A DNA stretch of 64,000 nucleotides, from positions 992,001 through 1,056,000 of the forward strand of contig NZ_JAJNEL010000001.1 of assembly GCF_029428675.1 (NCBI RefSeq), in the 5' to 3' direction. Position 1 is the first letter of the stretch, and every line of letters starts with the position of its first letter. The position numbers and the translations under genes are program-made. The notes under the pieces are model-generated. The model was given only the letters and a program-made list of their open reading frames with translations, ran no database searches and was not told where the DNA came from. Positions 9,889 to 18,701 of the stretch are shown here, in pieces. This DNA is from Streptomyces sp. JH14 (lineage in GTDB: Bacteria; Actinomycetota; Actinomycetes; Streptomycetales; Streptomycetaceae).

Positions 9889-10086
9889 CTACCGCAGGGC
9901 TTCGCCGGTGGCGGCGAGGTCGGTGGCGGCGCGTTCGAGGTCCTCCGCGGCCCGGTTGATGCGCTGAGTGGTGCGGGTCACCTGGTGTCCCAGGCGCTGG
10001 GCCTCGACGAAGACCTTGACGGCCAGCACGCCGAGGACGGCGATGCCGAGGAATCCCAGTGCGATGGCGAGCATGGGCCAGAACAT
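9889..10086 (-). CDS. Small membrane protein, DUF948-like
   Basis: A 65-residue protein with one N-terminal transmembrane helix (about residues 4-24) followed by an amphipathic, heptad-like segment rich in Arg, Glu and Ala. This layout is like small DUF948-type proteins of unknown function. It sits between tatA and a zinc-ribbon protein on the same strand. High third-position GC supports coding. No function can be assigned. Confidence 0.6.
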   Translation of the reverse strand: MFWPMLAIALGFLGIAVLGVLAVKVFVEAQRLGHQVTRTTQRINRAAEDLERAATDLAATGEALR

Positions 10087-10128
10087 GCGCAGAGCCTCTG
10101 TATGTCTAGGTGGACCGGGCGCGGAGTG

Positions 10129-10398
10129 CTACGGCCCGGCGTGGAGGCGGAGTGTCCGTACCCCGCCGGCGGTCAGGAGCTCGATGATCCGCTCTCCGGC
10201 CGGCTTGCGGACAGCGGCCCCGCACTCGGGACAGGTGAAGGAGTAGAACGTCGTACGACGGCTGCCGCCGATCGCCAGGCGCAGCGCCCCCGCCGCGAGC
10301 TCGAAGCGCCCGCGGCAGTCCGGGCAGGCGGCCTTGAACCGGACGGACTCGGGCACCACGACCGTCGAGACACCTGACATCACAGACATACTGCTCAT
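10129..10398 (-). CDS. Small zinc-ribbon protein
   Basis: An 89-residue protein with two CxxC knuckles, CPDC near residue 25 and CPEC near residue 55, consistent with a single structural zinc site. The intervening segment is basic and hydrophobic. GAGGAG lies only 2 bases before the first ATG and 11 before a second ATG at 10389, so the exact start is unclear. It begins 18 bases after pafC and is probably cotranscribed with it. Function is unknown; a nucleic-acid or protein-binding role is only a guess. Confidence 0.65.
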   Translation of the reverse strand: MSSMSVMSGVSTVVVPESVRFKAACPDCRGRFELAAGALRLAIGGSRRTTFYSFTCPECGAAVRKPAGERIIELLTAGGVRTLRLHAGP

Positions 10399-10416
10399 AT
10401 CTCCTCAGGTATCCGC

Positions 10417-11373
10417 TCAGGCCGGGCCGTCGTAGGCGGCGAGCGCCGCGCGGGCCGCGCTCTGCGCGCTCCGCGCCAGCTCCTGCGGGGCGACGATGCG
10501 TCCTTCCCCGCCGAGCCGGAGCGCCAGCCTGCGCAGCGAAGCCGGATCGGGCGTGCGCAGCGTGATCCGCAGTCCGCCGTCGGCCAGTTCCTCCGCACTG
10601 TCGTGCGGGTAGTACTCGGCGACCCACCGGCCACCGGGTCCCACCTCGATCACGACCTCGGGGTCCTCGGCCGCCGGCTGCACCAGCCCTTCGGACAGAT
10701 CCCGCAGCTCCAGCTCCGGCGGCGCGGACGGCTCGTCCAGCAGCCGGATCTCCGCGACCCGGTCGAGCCGGAACGTACGCCGGTCCTCGGAGAGCCTGCA
10801 CCAGGCCTCCATGTACGTGTGCCCCACGGCGAAGAGCCGGATCGGGTCCACCTCGCGCTCGGTGAGCTCGTCCCGCGCGGGCGAGTAGTAGCGCAGCCAC
10901 AGCCTGCGCCGCTCGGAGATCGCCCGGTCGACGTCGGCGAAGACACCGCCCTCCGACTCGAAGGTCACCGAGAGCCGGGAGCTCGCCGCCGCGGCTTCAC
11001 CGGCCGCCGTCTCCAGCTTGGCGGTGGCCCTCAGCAAAGCCTGCCGGTCGCTCTCCCGCAGCCCCGGCAGTGTGGCCACGGCCCGTGCGGCGACCAGCAG
11101 CGCCGTCGCCTCGTCCGCCGCGAACCGCAGGGGCTCGGCCACGTCGTCCGGGTTGTGCCACCAGATCCGGTCGCCGTCGGTGTCGATGTCCAGGAGGTCG
11201 CCGCCGCGGAAACTCGTCCCGCACATGGGCAGCACATCGAGGTCCGAGATCAGCTCGTCCTCGGTGATCCCGAACGCACGGGCGACGTCCTGCACATGGG
11301 CGCCGGGGCGCTCCCGCAGATACGTCACCAGGGACAGCATCCGGCGTGTCTGGTCGATCGCGTTCGTCGCCAT
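10417..11373 (-). CDS. pafC: WYL-domain transcriptional regulator PafC
   Basis: The 318-residue protein has an N-terminal winged-helix segment (about residues 1-75, with DQTRRMLSLVTYLRERPGAHV) and a WYL domain (about 135-215) followed by a WCX extension. In mycobacteria PafB and PafC act together as an activator of the LexA-independent DNA-damage response; despite the name they are not proteasome parts. It starts 15 bases after pafB, as in the mycobacterial operon. Confidence 0.92.
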   Translation of the reverse strand: MATNAIDQTRRMLSLVTYLRERPGAHVQDVARAFGITEDELISDLDVLPMCGTSFRGGDLLDIDTDGDRIWWHNPDDVAEPLRFAADEATALLVAARAVATLPGLRESDRQALLRATAKLETAAGEAAAASSRLSVTFESEGGVFADVDRAISERRRLWLRYYSPARDELTEREVDPIRLFAVGHTYMEAWCRLSEDRRTFRLDRVAEIRLLDEPSAPPELELRDLSEGLVQPAAEDPEVVIEVGPGGRWVAEYYPHDSAEELADGGLRITLRTPDPASLRRLALRLGGEGRIVAPQELARSAQSAARAALAAYDGPA

Positions 11374-11388
11374 GAATACGGTCCCCCC

Positions 11389-12342
11389 TCAGTCCTTGGC
11401 CACGGCGCGCAGCCGGTCCACCACATCGGCCCGCAGATCGGCGGGTTCCTCCACGACGACATCCGGTCCGAACTCGACGAGCCAGGCGTCCAGACCGTGC
11501 CCGTACGGAATCTCCAACTCGTCCCAGCCGTCGCCGAGTTCCCGCACCGATATCGCGCGCGATCGCAGCGGGTAACCGGACCCGGACCGCAGCCGGATCC
11601 GCGCGGTCCGGGTCGCCGTCTCCCCGGCCCAGCTCTCCACGGTCTCCCGGACGGTCACCACGTCCGGCACCTCGGCCGTGAACGCCCCGGCCCGCGAGCG
11701 GACCCTGCCGGTGATCCGGGACAGCCGGAACACCCGCTCGGCGCCGCGTTCGCGGTCGAAGCCCGCCAGGTACCAGTGCCCGCGCCAGCACTCCAGCGTC
11801 CAGGGCTCGACCTGGCGCTGCTCGGGCCGGGCGGCGTTGGCCTTGCGGTAGTCGAAGGTGACCGGACGACGGTCCCGGCACGCCAGCATCAGCGGCTCGA
11901 AGGCGGCCTCGTGCACCGGGATGCGCGGTTCGAGCGCGCTGTGCACCTCGTACGCGTCCTCGGCCTCCGGCATCCCCGCGGCGCGCAGCTTCTGCAGCGC
12001 ACCACTGGCCGCGCCGGCGAGCCGCGCCTGCTGCCAGACCTTCGCGGCCAGACCGAGCGCCGCGGCCTCCTCCGCGTCCAGCGTGATCGGCGGCAGCCGG
12101 TTGCTGTCCCGGCGGGCCAGGTAGCCCGTGTCGCCGTCCAGGTTGTCCACGGTCTCGATGACCAGACCGAGCTCGCGCAGATCGTCCTTGTCGCGCTCGA
12201 ACATCCGGTTGAATGCGTCGTCGGAGGCCGCTTCCAGATAGGCCTCGATGGAACCGCGCAGCTCACGCTTGCTGAGCGGGCGGCGGGTTCCCAGCAGGCA
12301 CAGCGCCAGGTTCATCAGCCGCTCGGCCTTGGCAATGGCCAT
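11389..12342 (-). CDS. pafB: WYL-domain transcriptional regulator PafB
   Basis: Paralogue and partner of PafC. The 317-residue protein has a winged-helix N-terminus starting MAIAKAERLMNLALCLL and a central WYL domain that contains WYLAGFDRERGAERVFRLSRI. The pair is known to activate DNA repair genes in actinobacteria, probably by sensing a nucleic-acid ligand through WYL. It lies downstream of the FKBP gene but is separated from it by a hairpin region (12407-12461), so it may have its own promoter there. Confidence 0.92.
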   Translation of the reverse strand: MAIAKAERLMNLALCLLGTRRPLSKRELRGSIEAYLEAASDDAFNRMFERDKDDLRELGLVIETVDNLDGDTGYLARRDSNRLPPITLDAEEAAALGLAAKVWQQARLAGAASGALQKLRAAGMPEAEDAYEVHSALEPRIPVHEAAFEPLMLACRDRRPVTFDYRKANAARPEQRQVEPWTLECWRGHWYLAGFDRERGAERVFRLSRITGRVRSRAGAFTAEVPDVVTVRETVESWAGETATRTARIRLRSGSGYPLRSRAISVRELGDGWDELEIPYGHGLDAWLVEFGPDVVVEEPADLRADVVDRLRAVAKD

Positions 12343-12406
12343 CGACGCCCCTTCTTTCCTTGCTCTACGACGATCGACCGTACCGCTCCGGGGTGCCCGG
12401 ACAAAA

Positions 12407-12461
12407 GCGAGGGCCCGTGCTTACGGAACGAGGGCCCGTGCAGTTCAGCACGGGCCCTCGT
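12407..12461 (-). terminator. Hairpin region with duplicated arm after FKBP gene
   Basis: A perfect 14-bp inverted repeat, ACGAGGGCCCGTGC at 12428-12441 and its complement at 12448-12461, has a 6-base loop. A second copy of the left arm (13 of 14 bases) is at 12407-12420. On the minus strand the last copy is followed by CTTTTGT, like an intrinsic terminator tail. It lies just past the FKBP stop and upstream of pafB. Confidence 0.75.
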
Positions 12462-12479
12462 GATGCGTCCGGGGACGGA

Positions 12480-12851
12480 TCAGACGGCGACCAGGTCGCA
12501 GACGAAGATCAGCGTCTCGCCGGGGGCGATCCGGCCGCCGGCGCCGCGGTCACCGTAGGCGAGGTGCGCGGGGATGGTCAGCTGGCGACGGCCGCCGACC
12601 TTCATGCCCTGCACGCCCTGGTCCCAGCCGGAGATGACCTGACCGACACCGAGCTGGAACTGCAGCGGGGTGCCGCGGTTCCAGGAAGCGTCGAACTCCT
12701 CGCCGGTGGAGAAGGCCACGCCCACGTAGTGGACCTTGACCATGTCGCCGGCCTTGGCGACCTCGCCGTCGCCCTCCCAGATGTCCTTGATCTCCAGGTC
12801 GACCGGCGGCTCGCCACCCGGGAAGTCGATCTCGGGCTTCTCGATGCTCAC
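12480..12851 (-). CDS. FKBP-type peptidyl-prolyl cis-trans isomerase, cytoplasmic
   Basis: A 123-residue single-domain FKBP that isomerises X-Pro bonds. It contains VKVHYVGV, the EFDASW segment, VISGWDQGVQGMKVGGRR and the AYGDRG loop, covering the FK506-binding pocket. GTG at 12851 is the start because GAGGAG sits 7 bases upstream and the product begins with the SIEKPEIDFPGG block typical of actinobacterial homologues. It follows a second, lipidated FKBP gene by 43 bases, so the two are likely cotranscribed. Confidence 0.92.
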   Translation of the reverse strand: MSIEKPEIDFPGGEPPVDLEIKDIWEGDGEVAKAGDMVKVHYVGVAFSTGEEFDASWNRGTPLQFQLGVGQVISGWDQGVQGMKVGGRRQLTIPAHLAYGDRGAGGRIAPGETLIFVCDLVAV

Positions 12852-12894
12852 TGAACTGCTCCTCAAAAAGATGAACTGGGCAACCGGGACAGTC

Positions 12895-13839
12895 TTACAT
12901 CTTTGCGAGCAGGTCCACCGCGAACACCAGGGTGGAGTTGGCGGGGATGGACTGCTGCGGCTTGTCGCCGAAGGCCTGGTCCGGCGGGATGACCAGCAGC
13001 ACACGGCTGCCGATCTTCTTGCCGATCAGACCGTTCTTCAGCCCCTTGAGGGTGACCTGCGCCAGCGGGAAGGTCTGGGTCTTGCCCGTGGTGTACGTGC
13101 TGTCGAACGCCTTTCCGTCCTTCCACAGCAGGCCCACGTAGTTCACGACGACGCTGTCGGTCTCCTTGATGACCTCGCCCTTGGACTCCAGGATGTAGTT
13201 GGAGACCAGCTTCTTCGGCGGGTCGGTCTTCTCGGGGATCTTGACGGTCGGTGCCTTGCCGTCGGTGTTGGTGCCCACCTTCGGCAGGTCGGCGTTGTCC
13301 TGGGCGACCGGGGTGCCCTTGGCGGAGGCCGGGATCGTCGTCGCCTTCAGGATGTCCACGACGAAGACGAGGGTGGCGTTCGGCTTGATGTCGCCCTGAC
13401 CCTGCGCGCCGTAACCGAGGTCCGGCGGGATGACCAGCTCGACCCGGCTGCCGACCTTCTGGCCGACGAGTCCCTGGTCCCAGCCCTTGATGACCATGCC
13501 CGCGCCGAGCGTCAGATCGAACGGCTGCTTGCGGTCGAAGCTGTTGTCGAACGGCTTCGTGGAGTCCCACGCCTGCCCGAGATAGTTGACCTGGATCGCG
13601 TCGCCGTTCTTCAGCTTCGCGCCGGTCCCCTCGCTGATGACAGTCGTCTTCAGCTCCTTGGGCGGATCACCCTCCCCCTTGGACAGGGTGGGCTTCTCGC
13701 CGAACTTCGCACCCGCGGTGATCGCGGGGAATCCGTTCTTCGAAGCGGTGGCGGAATCGGAGTCGGAGCCCTTGTCGCTCCCGCACGCCGCCGTCAAAAG
13801 CAGCAGGGGGACAACGAGAAGGCCGGCAAGTCGGCGCAC
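12895..13839 (-). CDS. Lipoprotein with two FKBP domains
   Basis: The 314-residue protein starts with a lipoprotein signal, basic MRR, a hydrophobic run and lipobox LTAAC (Cys about 19). Two FKBP domains follow, near residues 60-155 (with VINKGWDQGL-type pocket residues VIKGWDQGL) and 195-314 (with GLKNGLIGKKIG). The second lacks the canonical GWDQ, so it may be weaker or structural. It probably assists folding of exported proteins on the outer face of the membrane. It lies between pafA and the cytoplasmic FKBP on the same strand. Confidence 0.9.
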   Translation of the reverse strand: MRRLAGLLVVPLLLLTAACGSDKGSDSDSATASKNGFPAITAGAKFGEKPTLSKGEGDPPKELKTTVISEGTGAKLKNGDAIQVNYLGQAWDSTKPFDNSFDRKQPFDLTLGAGMVIKGWDQGLVGQKVGSRVELVIPPDLGYGAQGQGDIKPNATLVFVVDILKATTIPASAKGTPVAQDNADLPKVGTNTDGKAPTVKIPEKTDPPKKLVSNYILESKGEVIKETDSVVVNYVGLLWKDGKAFDSTYTTGKTQTFPLAQVTLKGLKNGLIGKKIGSRVLLVIPPDQAFGDKPQQSIPANSTLVFAVDLLAKM

Positions 13840-13900
13840 TGGTTCCTCAGATCTCAGACGACACAGATGGTTCAGTCCCCGACACTCTAGGGTGTGCGCA

Positions 13901-13929
13901 GGGCCCCGTACGAGGAACGTACGGGGCCC
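13901..13929 (-). terminator. Hairpin downstream of pafA
   Basis: GGGCCCCGTAC at 13901-13911 pairs perfectly with 13919-13929 around a 7-base loop. It lies 36 bases past the pafA stop and upstream of the lipoprotein start. No U-run follows, which is common for terminators in GC-rich actinobacteria. Confidence 0.65.
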
Positions 13930-13965
13930 GAGTCGCGCACGTGCCGTAGCGCGTCCTGTGCCGGA

Positions 13966-15327
13966 TCACATGCCCGCGATCAGCTTCTCCACCCGGTCGT
14001 CCACCGAACGGAACGGGTCCTTGCACAACACCGTGCGCTGCGCCTGGTCGTTGAGCTTGAGATGGACCCAGTCGACGGTGAAGTCCCGCCGCTGCTCCTG
14101 CGCCCTTCGGATGAAGTCGCCGCGCAGCCGCGCACGGGTGGTCTGCGGGGGCACCGACTTGCCCTCGAAGATCTTCAGGTCGTTGCAGATGCGGGCGGCC
14201 TGCCCCTTGCGCTCCAGGAGGTAGTACAGCCCGCGCCGGCGGTGGATGTCGTGATAGGCGAGGTCTATCTGGGCGACGCGCGGATGCGACATCGTCATGT
14301 TGTGCTTGGCCCGGTACCGCTCGATGAGCTTGTACTTCATGACCCAGTCGATCTCGGTGGCGATCCGGTCGAGGTCCTCGGTCTCGATCGCGTCGAGCGT
14401 ACGGCCCCACAGCTCCAGGACCTGGGCGACGGTGCCGGTGCGGATGCCTCGGCGGTCGACGAAGTCCACGGCCTTCTCGTAGTACTCGCGCTGCACCTCG
14501 ATGGCCGATGCCTCACGGCCGCTGGCCAGGCGCACCTTGCGCTGCCCGGTGGTGTCGTGGCTGACCTCGCGGATCGCCCGGATCGGGTTCTCCAGCGTCA
14601 GATCGCGCATCACCGTGCCCGCCTCGATCATGCGGAGCACCAGATCCGTCGCGCCGACCTTGAGCAGCATCGTCGTCTCGGACATGTTCGAGTCGCCGAC
14701 GATGACGTGGAGGCGGCGGTACCGCTCCGCGTCGGCGTGCGGTTCGTCGCGTGTGTTGATGATCGGACGGGAGCGCGTCGTCGCGGAGCTGACGCCCTCC
14801 CAGATGTGCTCGGCACGCTGGCTGACGCAGTAGACCGCGCCACGCGGGGTCTGCAGCACCTTGCCCGCGCCGCAGAGCAGCTGCCTCGTGACGAGGAAGG
14901 GAATGAGGATGTCCGCGAGCCGGGAGAATTCTCCGTGCCGTGCCACGAGGTAGTTCTCGTGGCACCCGTAGGAGTTTCCAGCCGAATCGGTGTTGTTCTT
15001 GAAGAGATAGACGTCGCCCGCGATTCCCTCCTCGTGCAGGCGGCGTTCGGCATCGACGAGCAGGCCTTCGAGAATGCGCTCGCCTGCCTTGTCGTGGGTG
15101 ACCAGCTCGGTCAAGTTGTCGCATTCGGGGGTTGCATATTCCGGATGCGATCCCACGTCGAGGTAGAGGCGGGCGCCGTTCCGCAGAAAGACGTTGCTGC
15201 TGCGGCCCCATGACACAACACGGCGGAAGAGGTAGCGCGCCACTTCGTCAGGAGACAGTCGGCGCTGTCCCCTGAACGTGCACGTGACGCCGTACTCGTT
15301 CTCCAGCCCGAAAATGCGGCGGTCCAT
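13966..15327 (-). CDS. pafA: Pup--protein ligase PafA
   Basis: Joins the C-terminal glutamate of Pup to lysines of target proteins with ATP, marking them for the proteasome. The 453-residue protein has the glutamine-synthetase-like fold; the N-terminal [16 protein letters not shown] holds the Mg-ATP-binding glutamates. It also has the [15 protein letters not shown] block and [13 protein letters not shown], shared with Dop. It starts 9 bases after the stop of an MFS transporter, so its transcription may be partly read-through from that gene. Confidence 0.97.
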   Translation of the reverse strand: MDRRIFGLENEYGVTCTFRGQRRLSPDEVARYLFRRVVSWGRSSNVFLRNGARLYLDVGSHPEYATPECDNLTELVTHDKAGERILEGLLVDAERRLHEEGIAGDVYLFKNNTDSAGNSYGCHENYLVARHGEFSRLADILIPFLVTRQLLCGAGKVLQTPRGAVYCVSQRAEHIWEGVSSATTRSRPIINTRDEPHADAERYRRLHVIVGDSNMSETTMLLKVGATDLVLRMIEAGTVMRDLTLENPIRAIREVSHDTTGQRKVRLASGREASAIEVQREYYEKAVDFVDRRGIRTGTVAQVLELWGRTLDAIETEDLDRIATEIDWVMKYKLIERYRAKHNMTMSHPRVAQIDLAYHDIHRRRGLYYLLERKGQAARICNDLKIFEGKSVPPQTTRARLRGDFIRRAQEQRRDFTVDWVHLKLNDQAQRTVLCKDPFRSVDDRVEKLIAGM

Positions 15328-15336
15328 GACTGAACA

Positions 15337-16596
15337 TTACGCCTGATGGCCCGGGCTGAAACCGGGTTCGACAGCACCGTTTCGATCATTTTCCGATACC
15401 CGCACAGCAACTGGCGTACGCCTGGGAGCTGCGAGGACCCTTCCCGTGGCCAGCAGGACCAGCAGCGCCGCCACCCCGCCGACACCCGCGACGGCGAAGC
15501 TCCACGCGGTCCCGCCCAGCTCCACGGCCGGGCCCGCCACTGCCGTTCCCGCCGCCGCGCCGACCCCGAACGTCGTCACGAGCCAGGAGAACGCCTCCGT
15601 CACCGTCCCCTGCGGAGCATGACGGTCCACCACGAGAAACGAGCAGGCGATCGCGGGTGCCAGGAACACCCCGGCCAGCGCGGCCAGCGCGGTCATCGCC
15701 CCCAGGCCGGGCGTCAGCATCAGCGGCAGATAGCCGAGGGCCAGCAGCGCGACGATGACCCGCAGCCGGCGCTCCGGCGGTCCGGCCCACTGCCGCGCCC
15801 CGTACACCGAACCGCCGATCAGCGCGCCCAGTCCGAGCGCGGCCATCAGCCAGCCGTACACCGACTCCCGGCCGTGGTCGTCGGCGTACGCGACACCCGC
15901 GACCGTGATCGAACCCAGGGCGAGCCCGACGAAGAAGAACGAACCGAGCAGCGCCAGCAGGCCCGGCGAGCGCAGAGCGCCCAGCCAGTGCGCCTCGCGA
16001 GGCGCCGAGCGCCAGGTGCGGGACGGCTCCGAGACGACCACGGAGAGCGCCCCGAGCACCCCGATCGCGTTGATGACGACCAGCGCGGCGGCGGGCGACC
16101 AGAGTGCGACGAGCACCGTCACCAGCAGCGGCCCCACCGTGAACATGACCTCCTGGGCCACCGCGTCCATGGCGTAGGCGCGGTGCACCCGGTCCTCGCG
16201 CCCGAGGACCGTCGGCCACAGCGCTCGCAGGCCGCCCTCCAGGGGCGGGGTGCAGACTCCGGCGACGATCACGGCCGCGTAGGCGAGCGGCAGCGATCCG
16301 AGGCCCACCAGGGCCAGCACGGCCATGCCGAGCGCGGAGAGCACGGACGCGGGGAGCTGGACGCGCGGCTGGCCGTACAGGTCCACGGCCCGGCCCAGCA
16401 ACGGCTGCCCCGCCGCCGTGGCGAGGCCGTACACCGCCGCGAGCGCCCCCGCGAGGGTGTAGCTGCCGCCTTCGGCGCGGGTGAACAGGACGATCGCGAT
16501 GTGCGCGGTGCCGCTCGGCAGCCGGCCCACCAGCGTGCCGACCAGCAGCCGGGCGGCGTGCCGCGCCCGGAGGATGTCCAGAAATCCCGCGGCCAT
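15337..16596 (-). CDS. MFS transporter, exporter-like
   Basis: A 419-residue major facilitator with about 12 hydrophobic segments, beginning MAAGFLDILRARHAARLLVG. GRAVDLYGQPRVQLP after the second or third helix is the MFS loop 2-3 region. The ATG at 16596 has GGAG-like bases upstream. It is divergent from a LacI-type regulator, with 141 bases between the two starts, suggesting that regulator controls it. The stop is 9 bases before pafA. Substrate is unknown; sugars or small toxic molecules are both possible. Confidence 0.85.
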   Translation of the reverse strand: MAAGFLDILRARHAARLLVGTLVGRLPSGTAHIAIVLFTRAEGGSYTLAGALAAVYGLATAAGQPLLGRAVDLYGQPRVQLPASVLSALGMAVLALVGLGSLPLAYAAVIVAGVCTPPLEGGLRALWPTVLGREDRVHRAYAMDAVAQEVMFTVGPLLVTVLVALWSPAAALVVINAIGVLGALSVVVSEPSRTWRSAPREAHWLGALRSPGLLALLGSFFFVGLALGSITVAGVAYADDHGRESVYGWLMAALGLGALIGGSVYGARQWAGPPERRLRVIVALLALGYLPLMLTPGLGAMTALAALAGVFLAPAIACSFLVVDRHAPQGTVTEAFSWLVTTFGVGAAAGTAVAGPAVELGGTAWSFAVAGVGGVAALLVLLATGRVLAAPRRTPVAVRVSENDRNGAVEPGFSPGHQA

Positions 16597-16632
16597 GTCC
16601 CGCTCCTTCTCCCTCGGACGTTGTTCCGACAC

Positions 16633-16667
16633 CGAGGTTTTACGTATAACGTCGAGGTTCATACGTA
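16633..16667. promoter_or_regulatory. Candidate operator between the MFS gene and the LacI-type regulator gene
   Basis: The divergent promoter region has TACGTAT at 16641-16647 and its exact complement ATACGTA at 16661-16667. The same stretch is also a direct repeat: CGAGGTT recurs at 16633 and 16653, each followed by a TACGTA, with a 20-base period (two helical turns). This is the only A/T-rich patch in the spacer. A LacI-family protein binding here would control both genes. Confidence 0.5.
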
Positions 16668-16737
16668 CCATGTGCCCAGTCCACAGTCCACCTCGCCGCA
16701 CGCACCAGCGCCCCACCCGACCAGCCCGGAGGTCTGC

Positions 16738-17769
16738 GTGACCAGCGCACCACAGCCCGCCCCGGCCCGGCCCACCAGTCGCGACGTCGCGCGGGCCGCA
16801 GGCGTCTCGCAGGCGACCGTCTCCCTCGTCCTGGGCGGCAAATGGCGTGGCAGGGTCTCCGAGGCCACCGCCGAGCGCGTCCGGAGCGCCACCCAGGACC
16901 TCGGGTACCGGCCGAACCTCGCCGCCCGCAGCCTCCGCCTGGGGCGCACGAGGACGGCGCTGCTGGTCGTTCCCGCCCTCACCAGCGAGTTCTTCGCGCG
17001 TGTCTACACCGGTGCGGCAGCGGTCGCCGCCGAGCACGACTTCGGGGTCGTCCTGTACCCCTCCCCCGAGGGCATGGGCCCGGCCCGCGACCCCTTCGCC
17101 TCCGCCCGCGCCGCACTCGACGGGGTCATCGCCTCCTCGATGGCCGCCGACGCCCTCGGCGCCCTGCGCGGCGCCGACCTCCCCCTGGTCATGCTGGACA
17201 GCGACCCCGCGGACCCGGGCGTCGCGGCCCGGGTCAACCTCGACATCGCGGACGGCATACGGCAGGTGACGGAGCATCTGTTGACGCTCGGCCACCGCCG
17301 CTTCCTCCACCTGGCGTCGGACATCGACTCCTGGACCTTCGCCGTCCGCGCCCGGGCCGTCCGCGACGCCGTGCGGCAGGCGCCCGGCGCCGACGTACGG
17401 ACCGTGGAGGCGGCGCTCGACGTGCGGTCCGGACGGGAGGCCGCGGAGCACGCGCTGGCCGCCCCCGGTCCCCGGCCGACCGCGATCATCTGCGACGACG
17501 ACATCCTGGCCGCCGGCGCCTGCAAGGCGGCCCGCCGGCTCGGGCTGCGGGTCCCCGACGACGTCTCCGTCACCGGCTTCGACGACCTGGCCCTGGCGAC
17601 CGCCGTCGAACCCGAGCTCACCACCGTGCGCCTTCCCGCGGAACAGGTCGGCGAGCGCGGCATGGCCGCCCTGCTGGCCGTCCTGGACGGCCGCCCGGCC
17701 GAACCCGGCAGCCTGCCCGTGCACCTGGTCGTGCGCGGCTCCTCCGCACCCCCGCCACCCGGGTCATGA
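16738..17769 (+). CDS. LacI-family transcriptional regulator
   Basis: The 343-residue repressor-type protein has an N-terminal helix-turn-helix (about residues 12-60: TSRDVARAAGVSQATVSLVLGG type, then the hinge helix NLAARSLRLGRT) and a periplasmic-binding-protein-like effector domain ending in VTGFDDLALATAVEPELTTV. GTG at 16738 is chosen because CGGAGG lies 6 bases upstream. It is divergent from the MFS gene and convergent with prcA. The ligand cannot be read from the sequence; it most likely senses the MFS substrate or a sugar. Confidence 0.92.
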   Translation: MTSAPQPAPARPTSRDVARAAGVSQATVSLVLGGKWRGRVSEATAERVRSATQDLGYRPNLAARSLRLGRTRTALLVVPALTSEFFARVYTGAAAVAAEHDFGVVLYPSPEGMGPARDPFASARAALDGVIASSMAADALGALRGADLPLVMLDSDPADPGVAARVNLDIADGIRQVTEHLLTLGHRRFLHLASDIDSWTFAVRARAVRDAVRQAPGADVRTVEAALDVRSGREAAEHALAAPGPRPTAIICDDDILAAGACKAARRLGLRVPDDVSVTGFDDLALATAVEPELTTVRLPAEQVGERGMAALLAVLDGRPAEPGSLPVHLVVRGSSAPPPPGS

Positions 17770-17771
17770 CC

Positions 17772-17807
17772 GTGCCCCGGCCCACCGGGGACGGCGGACC
17801 GGGGCAC
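17772..17807. terminator. Bidirectional terminator between lacI-type gene and prcA
   Basis: GTGCCCCGG at 17772-17780 pairs with CCGGGGCAC at 17799-17807. The hairpin stands between the stops of two convergent genes and could serve both. Confidence 0.65.
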
Positions 17808-17823
17808 AGGGACAGGCGACGCG

Positions 17824-18642
17824 CTACTCCTCGGACGACTCCGGCGACTCGCCGGCCGCGGAGGGCTTCGTGACGTCGGTGGGAGCGTCGCCCCCGTCGC
17901 CGTCCTCGATGTCCGACGGGGCGTCCGTCGGCGTGACCCCTCCGTCGGCCTCCAGCAGCCGCGCGAGCTGCCGGCCGACGATCCGCTTGAACTTCCGCTG
18001 CTGAGGCCTCGTACGGTCCAGGACCGCCACCTCGAGACGCTCGGCGGGGATCTCCCGCTCACTCCCGTTGGGATCACGGGACAGCGCCTGTACGGCCAGC
18101 TTCAGCGCCTCGGCCAGCGTCATCCCGTCACGATGGCGCTGGTCCAGGAACGTGCTGATCTGCTCCGCGTTGCCGCCGACCGCGACGGAGCCGTGCTCGT
18201 CCACGATCGAGCCGTCGTGCGGCAGCCGGTAGATCTGGTCGCCCTCGGGCCTGGCGCCCACTTCGGCCACCACCAGTTCCACCTCGTACGGCTTCTCGGC
18301 CGCACTGGAGAAAATGGTGCCCAGTGTCTGCGCATAGACGTTGGCCAGCCCACGGGCCGTCACATCGTCACGGTCGTAGGTATATCCGCGCAGGTCGGCA
18401 TAGCGGACGCCGCCGATGCGCAGATTCTCGTACTCGTTGTACTTGCCGGCGGCGGCGAAACCGATCCGGTCGTAGATCTCGCTGAACTTGTGCAGCGCAC
18501 GGGACGGGTTCTCGCCGACGAACACAATGCCGTCGGCGTACTGCAGCACAACCAGGCTGCGACCACGGGCGATGCCCTTCCGGGCGTATTCCGCCCGGTC
18601 GGCCATGGCTTGCTGAGGTGAGACATAGAACGGCGTCGACAC
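17824..18642 (-). CDS. prcA: 20S proteasome alpha subunit PrcA
   Basis: Forms the outer gating rings of the actinobacterial 20S proteasome. The 272-residue protein starts [20 protein letters not shown], the conserved alpha N-terminal segment that gates the pore, and includes the [22 protein letters not shown] core. The C-terminal 40 residues are acidic and low-complexity. The start is GTG with AAGGGA about 10 bases upstream. It follows prcB by 59 bases on the same strand, so the two are expressed together. Confidence 0.97.
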   Translation of the reverse strand: MSTPFYVSPQQAMADRAEYARKGIARGRSLVVLQYADGIVFVGENPSRALHKFSEIYDRIGFAAAGKYNEYENLRIGGVRYADLRGYTYDRDDVTARGLANVYAQTLGTIFSSAAEKPYEVELVVAEVGARPEGDQIYRLPHDGSIVDEHGSVAVGGNAEQISTFLDQRHRDGMTLAEALKLAVQALSRDPNGSEREIPAERLEVAVLDRTRPQQRKFKRIVGRQLARLLEADGGVTPTDAPSDIEDGDGGDAPTDVTKPSAAGESPESSEE

Positions 18643-18701
18643 CGGCTATCCGTCCCTTTCTGTCAGTGACGAGTCCATCGGAGGAAGCCCGGGAACCGGG
18701 G

